DNA of 64,000 bases from Strigamia acuminata (GCA_949358305.1 OX442317.1:6390186-6454185); one strand, 5' to 3'. Shown: positions 46,157 to 59,699, counted from the first letter of the stretch. Numbers and translations: made by a program. Notes: generated by a model from the sequence alone, not told the origin.

Positions 46157-48126
46157 TTTTGAGTGTGGAAAGAGTATAGTTTTACTGCGGTAAAGTTGCC
46201 AAAAAGAAGTTGTTGTCGCAAGTGCTGGAAGTTTTTGACACTGTTTATTCCTGGAATTGTTTTCTATCGTGGTATTGTTTATTCTGGTTATTACTTCCGT
46301 CACTTGAATAGTGTTAATGGTGGTGTCCTCCTAAATGTAGTTCTTGTCAAAACATGTTTTCCTCTCAGCTACCCCCCTATGCTTGCTGTATTCACGTTGA
46401 ATTTGTGCATTGACAACAATGGTAACCATATAGAGCAAGTTTTGTTTGTTTTTGTCTTTCTTGTTGTTAACGGCGTTTTTGTATGATGCCGGACTGTATT
46501 TATATTGGTTTTATTTCAACTTCACTACAAGGCTTTGGCAAAGAATCGAAAATAAGCTACTCGTCTATATTGGCCAAAAAGACATTACCGGACTCCGCTT
46601 TACTCTAAAATAAATCTGAGATCAAGCGCGATTTCAAATTCTTGGTTTTCCAGGATCAAATGGATCAAATCAGATCTAACTTGTTCAGATCCAAACTAAA
46701 TGGGCAGAATAGTATTAAACTTTAATGGAATCATGGGCTGGCTCCTCCGAGAGTCTTACAACAATACACGTGAGGTTGAAAACCCACTAAAACTGCGTCA
46801 AAGAAGACCCCAGTTGAGGTCTAAATAAATATGGTAAGCCCATCTATCACAATGATCCAAAAAATCGAATCAAAAGTCTTTCTTGAAAGCAACATTAATT
46901 CTGCAATTACTGTTCCTTTTCACGAATAGCTCCAATTCAGTGAGCATTTCCATTCATTTCCTCCTCATCTCTGCACAACTGCATTTCTTTCCTTCCTTCC
47001 CTCTATAGTTTGTAGAGGAATACCAAATACATTGGTATTGTGAGCTCGTCTTGTTGTTGTTGTTGTATATCTCTGCCCTCTTATTTCGTATTCCATCAAG
47101 GGACAGACCACCTCCACGCTTCGAAAACCATTTCTGAATCCCCAAAAGTCCTTTGCTGTACTACACAAAAAAATATCCCGGAAAAAAGGAATAAAAACTT
47201 GCCGATATGAGGTTAGGCCCCCGAAGATCAAGCAGTCTTGATAAGACAAGAATATAATAAATGAATGTAAACCAACGGCTGCACCTGTGTATGTGTTGTG
47301 CCAATTTCATTATCTCTTCAAAACTGCTGACGAAAATTTTTTAAAAAAAGAAAAATAAGTTGAGCAATGTTGGAAAGAGAACTTGTTTTTTATTGTTTTA
47401 ATATTTCTTTCCATGCACTATTAAAAGCACAACCAAAAAGCCCCTTGTATATAAACCTCTTTATGTGTGGGGCTTGCACTCTGCTTTCAATGTAATGGAA
47501 AAAGCTCATAGGCCTATTCTAAGGGAAAAGTTATTGCTATTAAGTATTTGGGCTTCCAGTGTGATGTGCAGTAGGCATTTTGCAAAAAGTACATCGTAAT
47601 ATGCATTCTTAAAAAATATATAAATTTTCGAGGTAATTTTCATCACATGGTAAAATAAATTATTTCGTTGTTTTAAGGACGAGAAACTGCAACCACGTTC
47701 GTTAGGGGTAAAGAAAAAATTAAATAAGTTTTCTTTAATAAGTTATGTGCATATTGGTAATTCGACTTGACGTAAAACTCCGTACTAAGCATGCACACGC
47801 ATGAGAAAGTGCTGTTTAAATGGCTCCAGATTTGATTTAAGACAGTTTGCTCTGCAAAATCTTGTTGCTGGCTTAGGTAATCTTCTGAGGTAAAAGTTTT
47901 TCCGATCTGAAATTTTTATTGGTTGCATTTATGATTTACAAGCCTCACCTACACAGCACACATAATATTTTACCCCATCTAATGTTAAAACTGATACATA
48001 TTGCACAACATTTTCAAATGCAAAAGTTTCCTCAAAACATTTTGCTTCAAATTGAAAGAGAGCATTTTAGAGTTCTCAAAATTTACATCTCCAAAGATTG
48101 TAAAACAATTCAAAAGTGGATTATTT
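46157..48126. other. No gene recognised; one 107-codon frame
   Basis: Frame 46163-46486 on plus begins MWKEYSF and is Cys/Val/Phe-rich with a hydrophobic tail. It starts 7 bp after a MITE end. I cannot name it and do not support it as a gene. Confidence 0.35.
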
Positions 48127-48302
48127 TAGTCTCAAAAATGCACTTTTTAGTCGTTTTGTGTGTAACAATGCACATTATCGTCATTTCGTGTGTAACAATG
48201 CACATTTTAGTCATTTTGTGTGTAACAATGCACATTTTAGCCATTTTGTGTGTAAAAATGCACATTTTAGTCATTTTTATGTGAAAAAATTCACATTTTA
48301 GT
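48127..48302. repeat. 30-bp minisatellite (GTGTAACAATGCACATTTTAG)
   Basis: Seen: about five units of 30 bp, each with TGTGTAACAATGCACATTTT, then TCATTTTG. The array sits between AT-rich DNA and a 100-bp tail (48303-48400) that recurs after the array at 60715-61130. The apparent open frame (CVTMHILVIL repeats) follows from the 30-bp period. Confidence 0.85.
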
Positions 48303-48400
48303 TGAAAGTACAGCTTTACTGCAAAGCAAAAAAGCGCAACTCCTTTAACTTAAGTTGTGTGCCTTGGGACAACATTATACCTAATTACAGCTTATTTAGT

Positions 48401-51400
48401 GTTCACTTAGAATAAACATAACTGTAATTATTGCAGTGAAATTAATACAAAATAAATAGGGGAAAATCCAAATGTCCCCCAATTTCAATTCCACTTTCCT
48501 CATAGAAAAACAAAAGCGAAAAAACGAGCGCATTAATTTCGTCGATTATTTATTTATTTATTTATGTATTCATATTTTACTCTAGCGTTACTACACGAGA
48601 AAACACAATTTAAATGAGACGTTGGGGGTAGAACGGAGGCTAATATTACATTCTTGTCACTCCCATTTGGCTATATTGTCTCACCAATCTCGGTTTTGCT
48701 ACACACGTGGCATTTTGCCAGTAGTTTCCCTCCACTTGCCAGCTCGGCACGAGAAGCAGGCAATAACATGTGAATTTCCGACTGCTCAACGCAATGGCTT
48801 CCATTTAATTTTTAACGACATGAAATATAGCGCTATACCCTCGACGCTGAGTTGAGTAGCTTGCATCAAAGACACAAGATTTTTTCCAAGGACTTGCTTT
48901 GCCTCCTCCGCAAACTGCTTTTGTCTGCTAAAAGATAAAGATGCCACAAAGGATAAGAAAAGAGGGGCTGAGCCCGCTGTACTTTAAACTATTCCCCAGA
49001 AGATAATGAATCGCTAGGCTTTATCTGCTCCAGATTTTTCTATGGTGATAAACTTTTTCTTACATTTGAAAATAAAGCGTGTGCTTCAGGGAGAGAGCGA
49101 GAGAGAGATGTGGTGACTGTGGCATCAATTGCAAAAGTGCAGATGGCACACATAATTAATCAAGAGACAAGACAATTTCAAGCGTTAACGCTTTGCAATC
49201 AACTCGATGGGATTTTCACCGCCCGACACTACATCGATGTCAATGTGGAAACGCTATCAAATAGGTTTTGACACGCCACAACACTATTTTGCATAAATGG
49301 GGTCATGTACATAATTTTTTTACGTCTTTTTTTTTTACGCGATTTGTTTTGTGGCCCAAAAGCGGCCCCCGATGCTTTGCTGCATTGCACTCGACAAGAA
49401 AAGCGATAGATAGGGTTTCTTTCAGCTTCAACTTTCCCCTTTTCATCACTTAAATTAAATAAATCAAATAAAGCTGCCTGCTGTATGGTGAAATTAATAT
49501 TTTACAACTCGTTTATTCAATCCAATCCCACTTACGACGGACGAGAACAAGCCCAAAACAATTTAGCTCATTCTTTCATAAACTAAAAAACGAAAAGTAA
49601 TTTTGCCATCGAAGCAGATCTTATGCATAAAATATTAGCAACATCAGCCGCTTATTCTTTTTTTTTCTACAAAAATCTCTCTTTAAACAAAGAAAAATAT
49701 TAAAAAATAGAAAATTTAAAAAAAAAAAAATAATGCAAAGAATATAATAAAAAAATTATAAAAAAGTTTTTCTTCAGTTTGTTTAAATTTTCGTGTACAC
49801 AGAAACATTAATCGATAACAATTTTTTATTGCGATTCCCTTAAAACAAAAAAATTTAAAAAAAAATCGGCAATAATCGTAAACAAGTCGTTTAATGCCGC
49901 CTTTAAATGCTCTGGCCAAAGTTTGTTCATGCATCTGTAGTGAAGAGGGACTCTAAAATTAATACTTGATAATTAACTACACAGGCCCTTAGCGGTATGT
50001 TAGAAACGACTTGGTGATAATGCATGCCCAACATAATGCAATATGCATTAAGCTGGAGTTCACACAACGCTACGCTATCATCACCTTGTATGCAAAAGAG
50101 TAATTAGTTTCCATAGATTTTTCAAACTCGAGTGTAAAAATAATGGCAGCTCGGCATATACAAAGTGTGACTTGGAAATATTGTTCTTAAAGATGCACGT
50201 CAAAGAAAACAGAGTTAAAATTCAAAAAAATCACTATTTTGGCCGCTCATTAGCCTATAATAATATTCTTTCATTTCCTACGTTGCTGCGTGTATACCAA
50301 TTTAAACGCTGTTCTATTCCAAATTGAAAAAAATAAAATAAAAAATTAAAATAAGACTTTACAATTCCATTTAACAAGAAAAATAAGTACATTTTGCTCG
50401 TTTAATTACGTGGAGTTTAAAAGTTCACTAAGTTTTTCTAGATTTAAAAACAAAAAAATTAAACAAAAAAAAAACAAAAAAAAGAGAATCGCTTCTTGAT
50501 AAAAACTTAGGTGAATTTCTCTAGAGATTTCCACATGAATAATTGATTTCACTCTAGAATGCTAAGCTATTTGCATCCATTGCTACTCGAATAACACTCA
50601 TAACCTAAAAATTACTTTTTTTAAAAAAAAAAAATAAAATAAGAGAAAAAAATAAATTTTTATAAATTAATTATGACCAAAAATTAATTTAAAAATTAAG
50701 CAAATCACTTTAATAGACAAGAAAAATTATAAAATGTCTCATTGTAATTGCATAAACCAGCACTAATTAAATTTACTAACTCATCAACGTTTCAAATAAA
50801 AACTTCCGAGGCTCCACCCACTTAAAAGAAAAAATAAAATGAGTTAAGAAGACGAGAGAGAAAAAAAAGTAGACTAGTTGTTAACTTTGCAAATAAATTA
50901 GCTTACGTAAAACTCATTTCCGTCTCCATGGAAATCTCACATATTTCAACACGAAATAATTTATTGATCTAAAAAGCGTGGTTCTTGCTGCCGCCTCAAC
51001 CTGATAAGACTTCTTTGCAGCTCCCTTTTCAACCTAATACCATGCTTTATTCACACTTTTCGTATCACGTGACACCCTGTATGCAATTTTCAACCTGAAT
51101 TAATCTATTCAAGATCTTAATACTCATTTTAATTTATTCTCAAGAAATGTGTAATTAAAACGCATTAACAATTGCTTCCGCTTTAAAAAGGATAGCTAGC
51201 GAATAATTGATTTTTCTCTCTTTTTATTTTGCCTCAAACTTTACATTTCCCATCCACACTCCTTCGCAAGAAATTGATATCAAATTTTATGATTCGTTTT
51301 GTTGTATACATACAAATGAAAATTCACATCAACATAATTTGCGATTGAATTTAATTTAAATCAATATTATTATTTTTTTAAATACACGGATCAATTCTAC

Positions 51401-53500
51401 TTGGAGTTTACTAATAAAATTATATAGATTTTACGGTCCATATTTCAAAGGGTCGTACAATTCAAGCAAACAGAAATTGTTGATCGAGAACCACAACAAT
51501 ATTGACCAACCATTTAAAATTCTATTCTCTTTTTAAAATTCTCATTTCGTCTGTTAGTGTATCGCAGCAAAGCTCCAAGGGGTTTCTAATTCCTGTTTTG
51601 ATAAATCACGTTTTTATCGGACGCGGGAATCAATGTGGTAAAAATAACTAACTTACTAACTCACAATCAGTAAACTGGTTTTAAACTGACTTTGAATAAG
51701 CAAAGGACTCGCAACACGATAAAGAACAATGATAAATCCCCCAACGTGACCACAAGATCAACTTTTCAACACCTTAGTGTCGAAAACAATACTAAATTTA
51801 AATCTCATTATAATAAAACAATAATCGCAATAATAACACATCACAATCAAATTAACAATAATCTAATAACTCAATAACACAAAACTCCCCCTTGATCGCT
51901 TCACTGCCAGTTTCACCACGCTTTAAAATGTTTCCAAAGTTGTGAAAGTTAGTAGAAATAATTATCGAAATGCTCGAATACAATAGCACGTACTGCCTTT
52001 CACAATAGAAATTTAATGTTTAATTAAATACCTCGACGTTGTCTTTGCCCGATCAAATCAATAACATAATAGTCGATCAGGTTCACTGCATCAGCTCTAT
52101 GCGGTTTCCCCACACATGTTCGACAAAATGTAACATCCCGGATTACTCTTGTTTATTAGCCTTAATCCTATCATTAACAAATATGTAATTGATGCGAATA
52201 AACATGTGATGTGCGCCCATCGACCATGCCGTAATGAGCAATCATGCAAACTATCAAATTTTTATTTCGATGTCAAAAGTTTACACAAACAATGATATGC
52301 AAAGTTAGAATTAAAATCAGTTGATTGCGGCAGCACAATCCATTAATTGTACATTAGCTCACTCTTTGATTATTTCTTTCTTATCGTCATTCTATTACAA
52401 TCCAAGTCAGGTGAGGTCAGGTGAGCCGAGCTTGCCAGATTTAAGTGGAGAGCGTAACGATAACCAACGGGCATTGCGCATGAACCGAACTATCTCTTAA
52501 CTTCTGATGTCCATGAAAAACCAAAATCTGTCTCTGCCAGCAAAGTTATCGTCCGTGGGAAAAATTTGAATATCTTTCGATTAAAAAAAAGACGTCGTTA
52601 CACAGTTTGCGGCACGTACTTTTCCCTTACAATTATGACATTTTTTACACTATATTTAGTAGGTAAAAGTGGTAAAGTTTGGTTTGCATCATGATTACCG
52701 TGATTACCTAAACTAGTATTGTCTTGTTAGCATAAAATGAAATAATTCTTGTTTTTAAATGTTTTAATACATTGCTGCAACTTTATTATTGTAAATTTAA
52801 ATGAATTCAAAGCAGAAACCGATTTGTTAATGTGTTTACTGGTTAACATGAACGCCTAATCATGACAGCCAAATGCGCAATGCTAACTTAGGAAACAACT
52901 GCTGCGTGAGTCACTTGTCACTTCTATAGGAAAGTCACGAAGGTCAATTGGGGATTCCATATCTTTAAGTGACTTCTGAAGCACGACTTTCATAACTCAT
53001 GATGATGAAATTTTCTCCTTCTTTACAGTGGCAGAACAAAAAAAAATAGAAAAAGTAAACATGAAAATCTTGTATCCTACACTTCACATTGGCGAAACCT
53101 CGTAGGTATGCCCCCTTTACATGTCTGGGCTTCCCGCAGCGCGCGGTTACATGTCGAGTAGTTCCACCGTTGCTTTCAGAAGATATTTAACAAAAAAAAG
53201 TTGTTTATCCTCGCATAATTGAAAGCATCTATTTCTATAATAGAAGAATAAATCAATTCTTATTTTTGGTGCGGATTGTTAAAATAATAACTCGCAATAA
53301 TAAACTTTGTCGAAATTGCTTAGTTTGCTGAACAGATGGCGATGTGAAATGTTGATACTCTGCAGGTAGAACCACAACTAAATTTTATTCATCTCAACAG
53401 GAAATATGCTAAATAGTTTCCCTAACCCTTTTTACAAAGTTGGTCATTGAATAGTGACCCTGGTGACTAAACCCCCCAATTCCACGGTACCCTTATCAAG
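48401..53500. other. 5 kb with no gene or element recognised
   Basis: AT-rich, with poly-A/T stretches at 49700-49870, 50330-50480 and 50610-50700. 48600-48860 and 52390-52560 are slightly GC-richer. Confidence 0.45.
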
Positions 53501-53634
53501 CGTAGCTGCATTCAAAAATAAAAATAACAATTTTTGTTTAAGTGTATTTTAAGTTTTAACATGGGTTTAAACAGGAAATAATGTCATTTTTAGTTTAAAA
53601 CACAAAATATTTTCGTTTTTGAACGCAGCTACTG
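53501..53634. mobile_element. CAGTAGCTGC MITE, near-complete copy
   Basis: Seen: the left end GTAGCTGCATTCAAAAA and the reverse complement of the right end CAGTAGCTGCGTTCAAAAA form a short terminal inverted repeat. The 134-bp interior is AT-rich and non-coding and includes TTTTTGTTTAAGTGTATTTT, the uninterrupted version of the site used by the nested element at 56432. A clear target duplication was not found. Confidence 0.65.
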
Positions 53635-56278
53635 ATTTTAGCCAATTGAAATCGCAGTTAAAACAAAGCGAAACGGAGATTGGTCAGATTGCCATTAAAG
53701 CTTCAACCGACAAGTTTGGAACATGACGTCAGCACAAAACTGTTGGGTTCGACCCGATGTAAGTTTCCCTTTCATTCCCCCTCTTTTCCCCCCAAGAAAA
53801 AATATCCGACAAAGCAGTTGACACTCAGCAATCTTTCACCCTTTTACGGGTGTCAGTGAAGCGTTATAACCGACGTCTATCTGTTGATTTTCAACATGCA
53901 CTGCAAGATAAGAATATAGGCAATTGCTCGGCACTGTAAAAAAAAATCTTGATTTACGCTTCAAAAATCCATCATCAGGTCTTGCAGGCATTTTAAGATG
54001 ACATAAAAAGAGACTTATCAATCTCTCATGTTGAACTTGTCGTTCGGATTCACTGGCGACAAACATCGGGTCAAACTTGTGCAATTTCAACCTTTTATCA
54101 CTTCTCCCAGAATCGGCTCAATCTTCTGCGATTTAGAAGTGCAAATCTATGAGAATTTTCCTGCTATACGACATCTTTTCCACCCTTATCAATCCTGTTG
54201 GAGTTGCAATTAGGAGATTGATGTGTGAAATTGTCAGAATTTTCACCCTCCCCTTTGATAATCTCCAAAATGGCCTCGTGAAATGGAAAAACTTTCTCCA
54301 TCTTCTTCAACATCATTTTTTTTTCTTCTTTTATTTTTTTTTTATTTTAATCAAAACCCACGATCAAGTGGACTTCGCTTTTTTTCTTTCTTTCTTTCAA
54401 ATAAGTTCTTGTTCGATGGAATTAGTTGGCTAATCCGTTTATTTCCCTTTTTGTAAGAAATTTTTTTTTCTTTACACAGAACAATTAGCAAACTCAATTA
54501 GTACAGAATTTGTGCCTAACAATTGTAACTAAAATAGAAATTATAGGTCTTTGATTAAAGCTTACTAAAACATATTTAAGGAATAATCTTATTTTTTCTC
54601 TCAGTAGATGGCGCTAACGCAATTTGTGACGTTTTATTGTTATTTTCGTTTGCAGAGAAATGATTTGTTTTGTTTGTACCGCAGGAACTTAAAATAAAAA
54701 AAATTATCCACAAAATCCTTAAATAAACAAATAAAAAAATACAAAAACACAAAACATAATTTTTTCATCAGAAATTCGATCAATAAATCCTTTTATTTTT
54801 TTAAAATTTCCATTCCGTGACCCAAAGGGGGAAAGTGAAAAAAATAAACAGCTTTTATGTGTTTTTTCAATTTTTATGTTTGCAAAATTGCCCCAATAAA
54901 CACTTTAACCGTGAGTACAAATTTAATTATGCAAAAGTCATTTTCTTTTAAGTAAATTCATCCAATTGGTAAATTACCCCAATATAAGCCCCTTAAACTC
55001 GACATGCGAGTCTCAATGGACACCAATCTGTCAGTTAAAAGGCGTGAAAGACAATTTATTTACCCAACCCAAGCCGAGCGTCCTTGTGTTCCTCGAATTA
55101 GGTTGTGTCCACCATTACCACAAAAGCACACAACACATCAAGTCTAAGCACTGAAATCAACTCCCTTCCATGTTTTCTTGTATTAGCAAATTACTTCACA
55201 CATTTTAGGTATGTGCACACACAAAAACACCAATTGTGCATAACAATACACCCATATGACTCAAAAATATATTTTACAATATATTTCATTCCGCAGAATT
55301 AAGTATGTAACCAATATTATTGGGTAATATTGGTTTCATGTATTACAAAATACATGAAACTCATTGCATTTCAAAGTACACTGCATTACAGATTCAATAT
55401 ATTTTTTAACCATAAATAATTAAAAAAAAGACATTCTCGAAAATTTATATTTTTTTTAATATAAATTTTTATAATTAAATTGTTTCTGACAAAGTGGATT
55501 GGATTTATCACGTATAATGAATAACCATTCTCAGAAATGCTGAAAATGGGGTTAATTGATGTCAATGATAGTGAATGCCAATACAATACAAGTAATTGAA
55601 GTGTAAAAAGCAAAGTAGCTTCTGCTGTGGAATTTTCACACATTAATTGCATCATTTCCAGTGTTTCTTAATTTTTAATTCACTTACCACATTTAACACA
55701 TTTAAATACTTTATTTAATTATTTTTTTTAAAAATTTCTTTAACTGTCTCCTAAATAGTTATAACAAGTGAACAGAACGAAAATAAACCAGCTCATTCCA
55801 AGATTTATTTGGTAGCTTTGAAATGCATTAATATATCATAAGATTTTCAGGTCAGTGAAATTTTAATGCCACATTTAAGGCGTTAAAAACAGATTTAACC
55901 TATCAATGGCTTTTTACGTTTATTACATTCCCACTAAAAGAACAAGTCTGCTATATTAAAATTCTTGATAAGAGACTCGAGTTATGTCGGAATTGTTGGC
56001 TATTTAAAGAAATAGCGAATGGAATTCAATCGGAAAATATTTCTTTGCAAATTGATACATTGTTGTGTGTCAAAGCAGGTGGAATTGCACTCAAGACGGT
56101 TTTCTTTGATGTTCGATCAAGAGGTACGCATCAGTGGGGAACGCCACTTCTAACAGCTTCAAAGATGCTCAAGTGATTTTAATTTATTTTTAATTGTTTC
56201 ACTAAAAGTGACGCCAAAAAAAAGAATTTAAATATAAAACAAGAAGATCACCAAAACAACGTTTGGTTTAAACCTATA
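53635..56278. other. No gene seen apart from the MITE at 55259
   Basis: AT-rich; overlapping frames at 53836-54433 show no recognisable domain. Confidence 0.45.
55259..55411. mobile_element. GGTTCAAAAATA MITE, short copy with two tandem hairpins
   Basis: Seen: it starts CTCAAAAATATATTTTACAA and ends TATATTTTTTAACC. Inside are two adjacent perfect hairpins: AACCAATATTA/TAATATTGGTT (55309-55335) and GTTTCATGTATT/AATACATGAAAC (55333-55360). Confidence 0.6.
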
Positions 56279-56810
56279 AGTAGCTGCATTCAAAAATTAA
56301 AATATTTTGTGTCTTACTTCAATTTTAAAACAAAAATGACGTCCCGATGAAGTAACCTGTAACCCCAAATGATGTCGCAAATACCGTAGTTAAAATTTTC
56401 ACACTCAAAATTTAAACTTAAAATACACTTATGCGTGGTTCACACTTAAACCACTTTTCTAGAACTTATGATTTTCTTAAAGACTAAGTTCCACAAATCT
56501 GAAATCACTTGTTCACACTTAAGGATAGTTTTAACCTGCTGTTGGCAGCCACTTTTTGTGAACATCAGCCCAAAACTAGACACATGACACAATGGGGGCG
56601 TGTTTTGCAGTTGTGACGTCAAGTTTAAGAAAACTTATCTTCAACTTGAGTTGTCGAAAAGTCCGCCATCTAGTTCTGAGTTCTAGAAAACCTGTGGTAG
56701 TGTGAACACAGGTTTTCTACAAAAGTGGTTTAAATGTGAACAGGGCATTAAACTAAAATTGTTAAAACACAAGTATTTTTATTGTCAAAAATTTTTATTT
56801 TCTGACATTT
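56279..56810. mobile_element. CAGTAGCTGC MITE (host of a nested insertion)
   Basis: Seen: GTAGCTGCATTCAAAAA begins a copy, in reverse orientation, of the family also present at 19025-19170 and 53501-53634. The shared interior includes AAAATTGAAGTAAAACACA and GTTTAAGTGTATTTTAAG (given as in the 19025 copy). It is interrupted at 56429 by a separate TTA-flanked element; sequence after the interruption resumes with AACTAAAATTGTT. The far end is decayed. No coding capacity. The superfamily is uncertain. Confidence 0.65.
56432..56747. mobile_element. PIF/Harbinger-like MITE with TTA target duplication
   Basis: Seen: the left end TGCGTGGTTCACACTTAAAC and the reverse complement of the right end TGCCCTGTTCACATTTAAAC match over about 32 bp, continuing into CCACTTTT. 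TTA stands immediately on both sides (56429-56431 and 56748-56750). Known: a 3-bp TWA duplication and GTTCACA-containing ends are typical of PIF/Harbinger MITEs. The insertion point can be checked because uninterrupted relatives at 19060 and 53540 read TTTAAGTGTATTTT, so the pre-insertion site contained a single TTA. No open frame. Confidence 0.8.
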
Positions 56811-58850
56811 TAATATTAAAATTTCTCATTAACTTCTGCAGATTTCGTGCATTGTCTAAATTCCAGATTACGTTCTCATCTCTTTCTAATGCGCTCTCCC
56901 AGTTTCGAGTTTGAGCAAATGACCCTAAGTCACCGGGTTTTGACCAATCATATCCAGGTTAAGACGGAAAATCTCCAAGTTAGCCACCACTTTCCACACA
57001 AAAATAATTTTCCTCCCATAAATTAATACAAATAAACTCACAAATTTTTTTTATCAACTCCTTCCAGCCTCCAACTCCCGTTGTAAAATCTCAGGTCAAC
57101 GCTTGACCCGAGGTGACAAGTCCAGCTGTAACTCGCGTGCAGAATCCATAGGCCACCAAAGGAGGCTTAGTGGTCCAGATTTACGCTTGCCCCAGAGTGC
57201 GCAATCTTCTTAAAACGACCCTGATTGATTTACACTGAAATAACTGAAATAACTCATTAAGACGAGTATTCAATTACCAGATTTCCCCAAACAAATTCCT
57301 CCAGACAAAAAAACAGCTGTTCGAAAATAAAACTAAACGTTTTAAACAAACATAAAGCTCGTTTCATTTTTATTCCAAACAAAAAAAAAATTTTTTTCAC
57401 GTTACCAGCCATTCAGCGACCCATGAAAAACGAGCAGAACTTTGATTGCTGCCATTCGTGACAGCTGAACCAATCGTACATAATCTCTCACTTTCAAACA
57501 TGTGATTGCGATGACAAACAGCGAATTTTGACAAGAAACCTAGCACAGTACAATATTTGTTCAATACTACAACCATTTATTTCCATTCATTGACCTTAAA
57601 ATGCCATTTCATATCCACGCGCAGCAGACAAAATCAGAAAACAACTTTGCAATGCACACACACACATCGCACCATTAAATCCTTTCAAATATTTAGCATA
57701 ACACCACCTCAAATACCAATTACTTCCCTTTATTTTCTTCTTTTCGCCTTAAACCTTGTTTACAGGCAGACGGATCTTACACGAACACCTGACAAGCTTC
57801 TAAATACACGATTTCTTCCTCTTCTCCTTCTCCCCCCTCCACCTCCCCCTTTTCTTTTCTCTTCATGCACACCGTTGACAGCAGGTGAAATTGGAAAATG
57901 CCACAAGCACTGCGACCTGCGAAAAATAGATCCACCAATTGCACACGAGCTTGCTAAAAGCTTGAAAAAAAAATGAAAAAAAGAAAAGAAAGAAAGAAAA
58001 AAAAGAAAAAAAGAAAAAAAAGGTTTTTTTTTGTGTGAATTTCTAACCAATTTTACAGCGTACATTCAATCGTTGGCACAGATTGAAAACTCCACGCTCT
58101 ACGGGTAGAGATTCCTGCGGTCCGCGAACAAAATACAATAATCTCAAGAGAAGAGCAAAAGAAAAGAAATACAATCGTTTCAAATACCAATACGGGTCTG
58201 ATTGAATGGGGATCGGACGTATAGAAAGGCGAATATATAAATAAAAGATGATTCTATGACGTATCGGCAGGGGTTAAGGCGGGGAAAATTGAGCAGTGCA
58301 CGGGCGTTTGTTTATTTATAACCGGTGCAATGTAGTGATCGCGAGTTATGAACGGCGTATACGGAAATGGACGATGCAATTACGTGTCATGGGAGGGTTT
58401 CGTAAGGGATAAGGGGAAATATGGTTGCAAACCACTGGATGTAACGAGTGGTTCACACGTGACAGTTATGAGAATTGCTCGTTCGAGATGGCTGACTTAC
58501 GACCTACCACTAGGGAGCTGCGCTATGTATGTTGACGAAGTAAATGATAGAGGGATTTCATAGCCGCCGTCTTGCTTTGACTTACAGTTGATCCAAAACG
58601 TGAGATTTTTCCCTTATTTCTTCAAAATCTATACAATTTCCATGCGTGGGGAAGAGGGAAGAGGAAAAAGGGGCAGAGAGCTTAAACCCTTGTAACCCCG
58701 CGATCAGTCTCTCTCTCTCTCTCTCTGCCTCCTAGTTTTTGCGCTTAATTAAAACCACGCGATTGTTTATAGTTTGCGCCAGGTATCATCAAACATCGCA
58801 TTTGACACAATAATGCCTGTACATGTAAATTATTTTTGTTATTTACTCTC
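56811..58850. other. No gene recognised
   Basis: 57557-57976 is a low-complexity frame over a poly-pyrimidine tract. 58190-58600 is CpG-richer with TATATAAATA at about 58232 and a 71-codon frame (58348-58563); unassigned, possibly a promoter-like region. Confidence 0.35.
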
Positions 58851-58853
58851 TAA

Positions 58854-59282
58854 AGCTATGTTCACGCTTGTGTTCACACTAGGGCGACGCAACGCAAAGA
58901 AAAATTAGTCAAACGCAACGCAGAGTGTGTTCACACTGTAGGGCACGTGTGAACAGAGCTGAAACAATTGATGTTGCGTCTGGCCAATCAGATGGCTTCA
59001 ATGAAACCTGGAATTAGATCTAGTTCTAGAACTATTTCCAGAATCCAAAAATGGCGGCCTTTTTCCATGTGGCAAAGTCTCGCCAACCAGACGTGAATCG
59101 ACGAGTTGGAGTCGATAGTGATTGGTTGGCCGCAAGACCTTTCCTTGCGTTGCGTCGCTTACTTCAACTTGGAGTTGAAGCAGGAGTCGGCGTCAACGTC
59201 AAGAATTTTTGGACGCAAACAGCTTGCGTTGCATCAGTTTTCTTGCGTAATGTTTAGTGGCAACATAAGTGTTAACCTAGCT
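58854..59282. mobile_element. PIF/Harbinger-like element (CGACGCAACGC family) with TAA target sites
   Basis: Seen: the left end AGCTATGTTCACGCTTG and the reverse complement of the right end AGCTAGGTTAACACTTA match with a few changes, flanked by TAA (58851-58853) and TAA (59283-59285). The interior repeats GACGCAACGCAA near both ends. About 150 bp of the interior (59085-59230) recur in reverse at 45607-45750. A short frame covers that interior (VGVDSDWLAARPFLALRRLL). It is shared in translation by the other copy but is not recognised as a protein, and is probably just conserved repeat DNA. Confidence 0.65.
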
Positions 59283-59353
59283 TAATGTGTTTCTTGCGAA
59301 TGGGATGGTTTTGATTCTTGATGATTGAAGTCAGTAACGAGACTTGACAGGTA

Positions 59354-59457
59354 AACTCATTTGCATAATTGCCTATTTTATTACAACTTTTACAGGTTGC
59401 GCTGCGTGTGGGCAGCGTCACAAATTAACAGGTATAGAGTACAAACACTCCACTCTC
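59354..59457. repeat. Second copy of the GCAGCGTCACAAATTAACA repeat
   Basis: Seen: AACTCATTTGCATAATTG, ACAGGTTGCGCTGCGTGTGG, GCAGCGTCACAAATTAACA and GAGTACAAACACTCC mirror 40518-40632 in reverse. Confidence 0.55.
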
Positions 59458-59699
59458 TTTTAGCATATAAAGGCTAGTTCACAATACTGCGAATTGTTGT
59501 TCCAAATGACGCAAAAAGAATAAAATCCGCTTCATTTCGCGCAACAATTCGCTTTTGCTTGTCTCACGTGTCAGTTTCCACTAATCAAATAGCTTCTTCT
59601 CCTACAACAATGCCCCCTTCATCTTAAATTAAACAATGCGCAGATATTCTGTGCATATTTGCAACAATGGTCACTTCGCAGCATTGTGAACTAGCCTTT

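Noticed and set aside
46163-46486. 107-codon plus frame next to a MITE
   Set aside because: Hydrophobic, no recognisable domain, no splice signals; possibly chance.
47919-48284. 121-codon plus frame with CVTMHILVIL repeats
   Set aside because: Explained by the 30-bp minisatellite.
57557-58065. Frames over poly-pyrimidine/poly-purine tracts
   Set aside because: Low-complexity translation (Pro/Leu or Phe/Ser runs).
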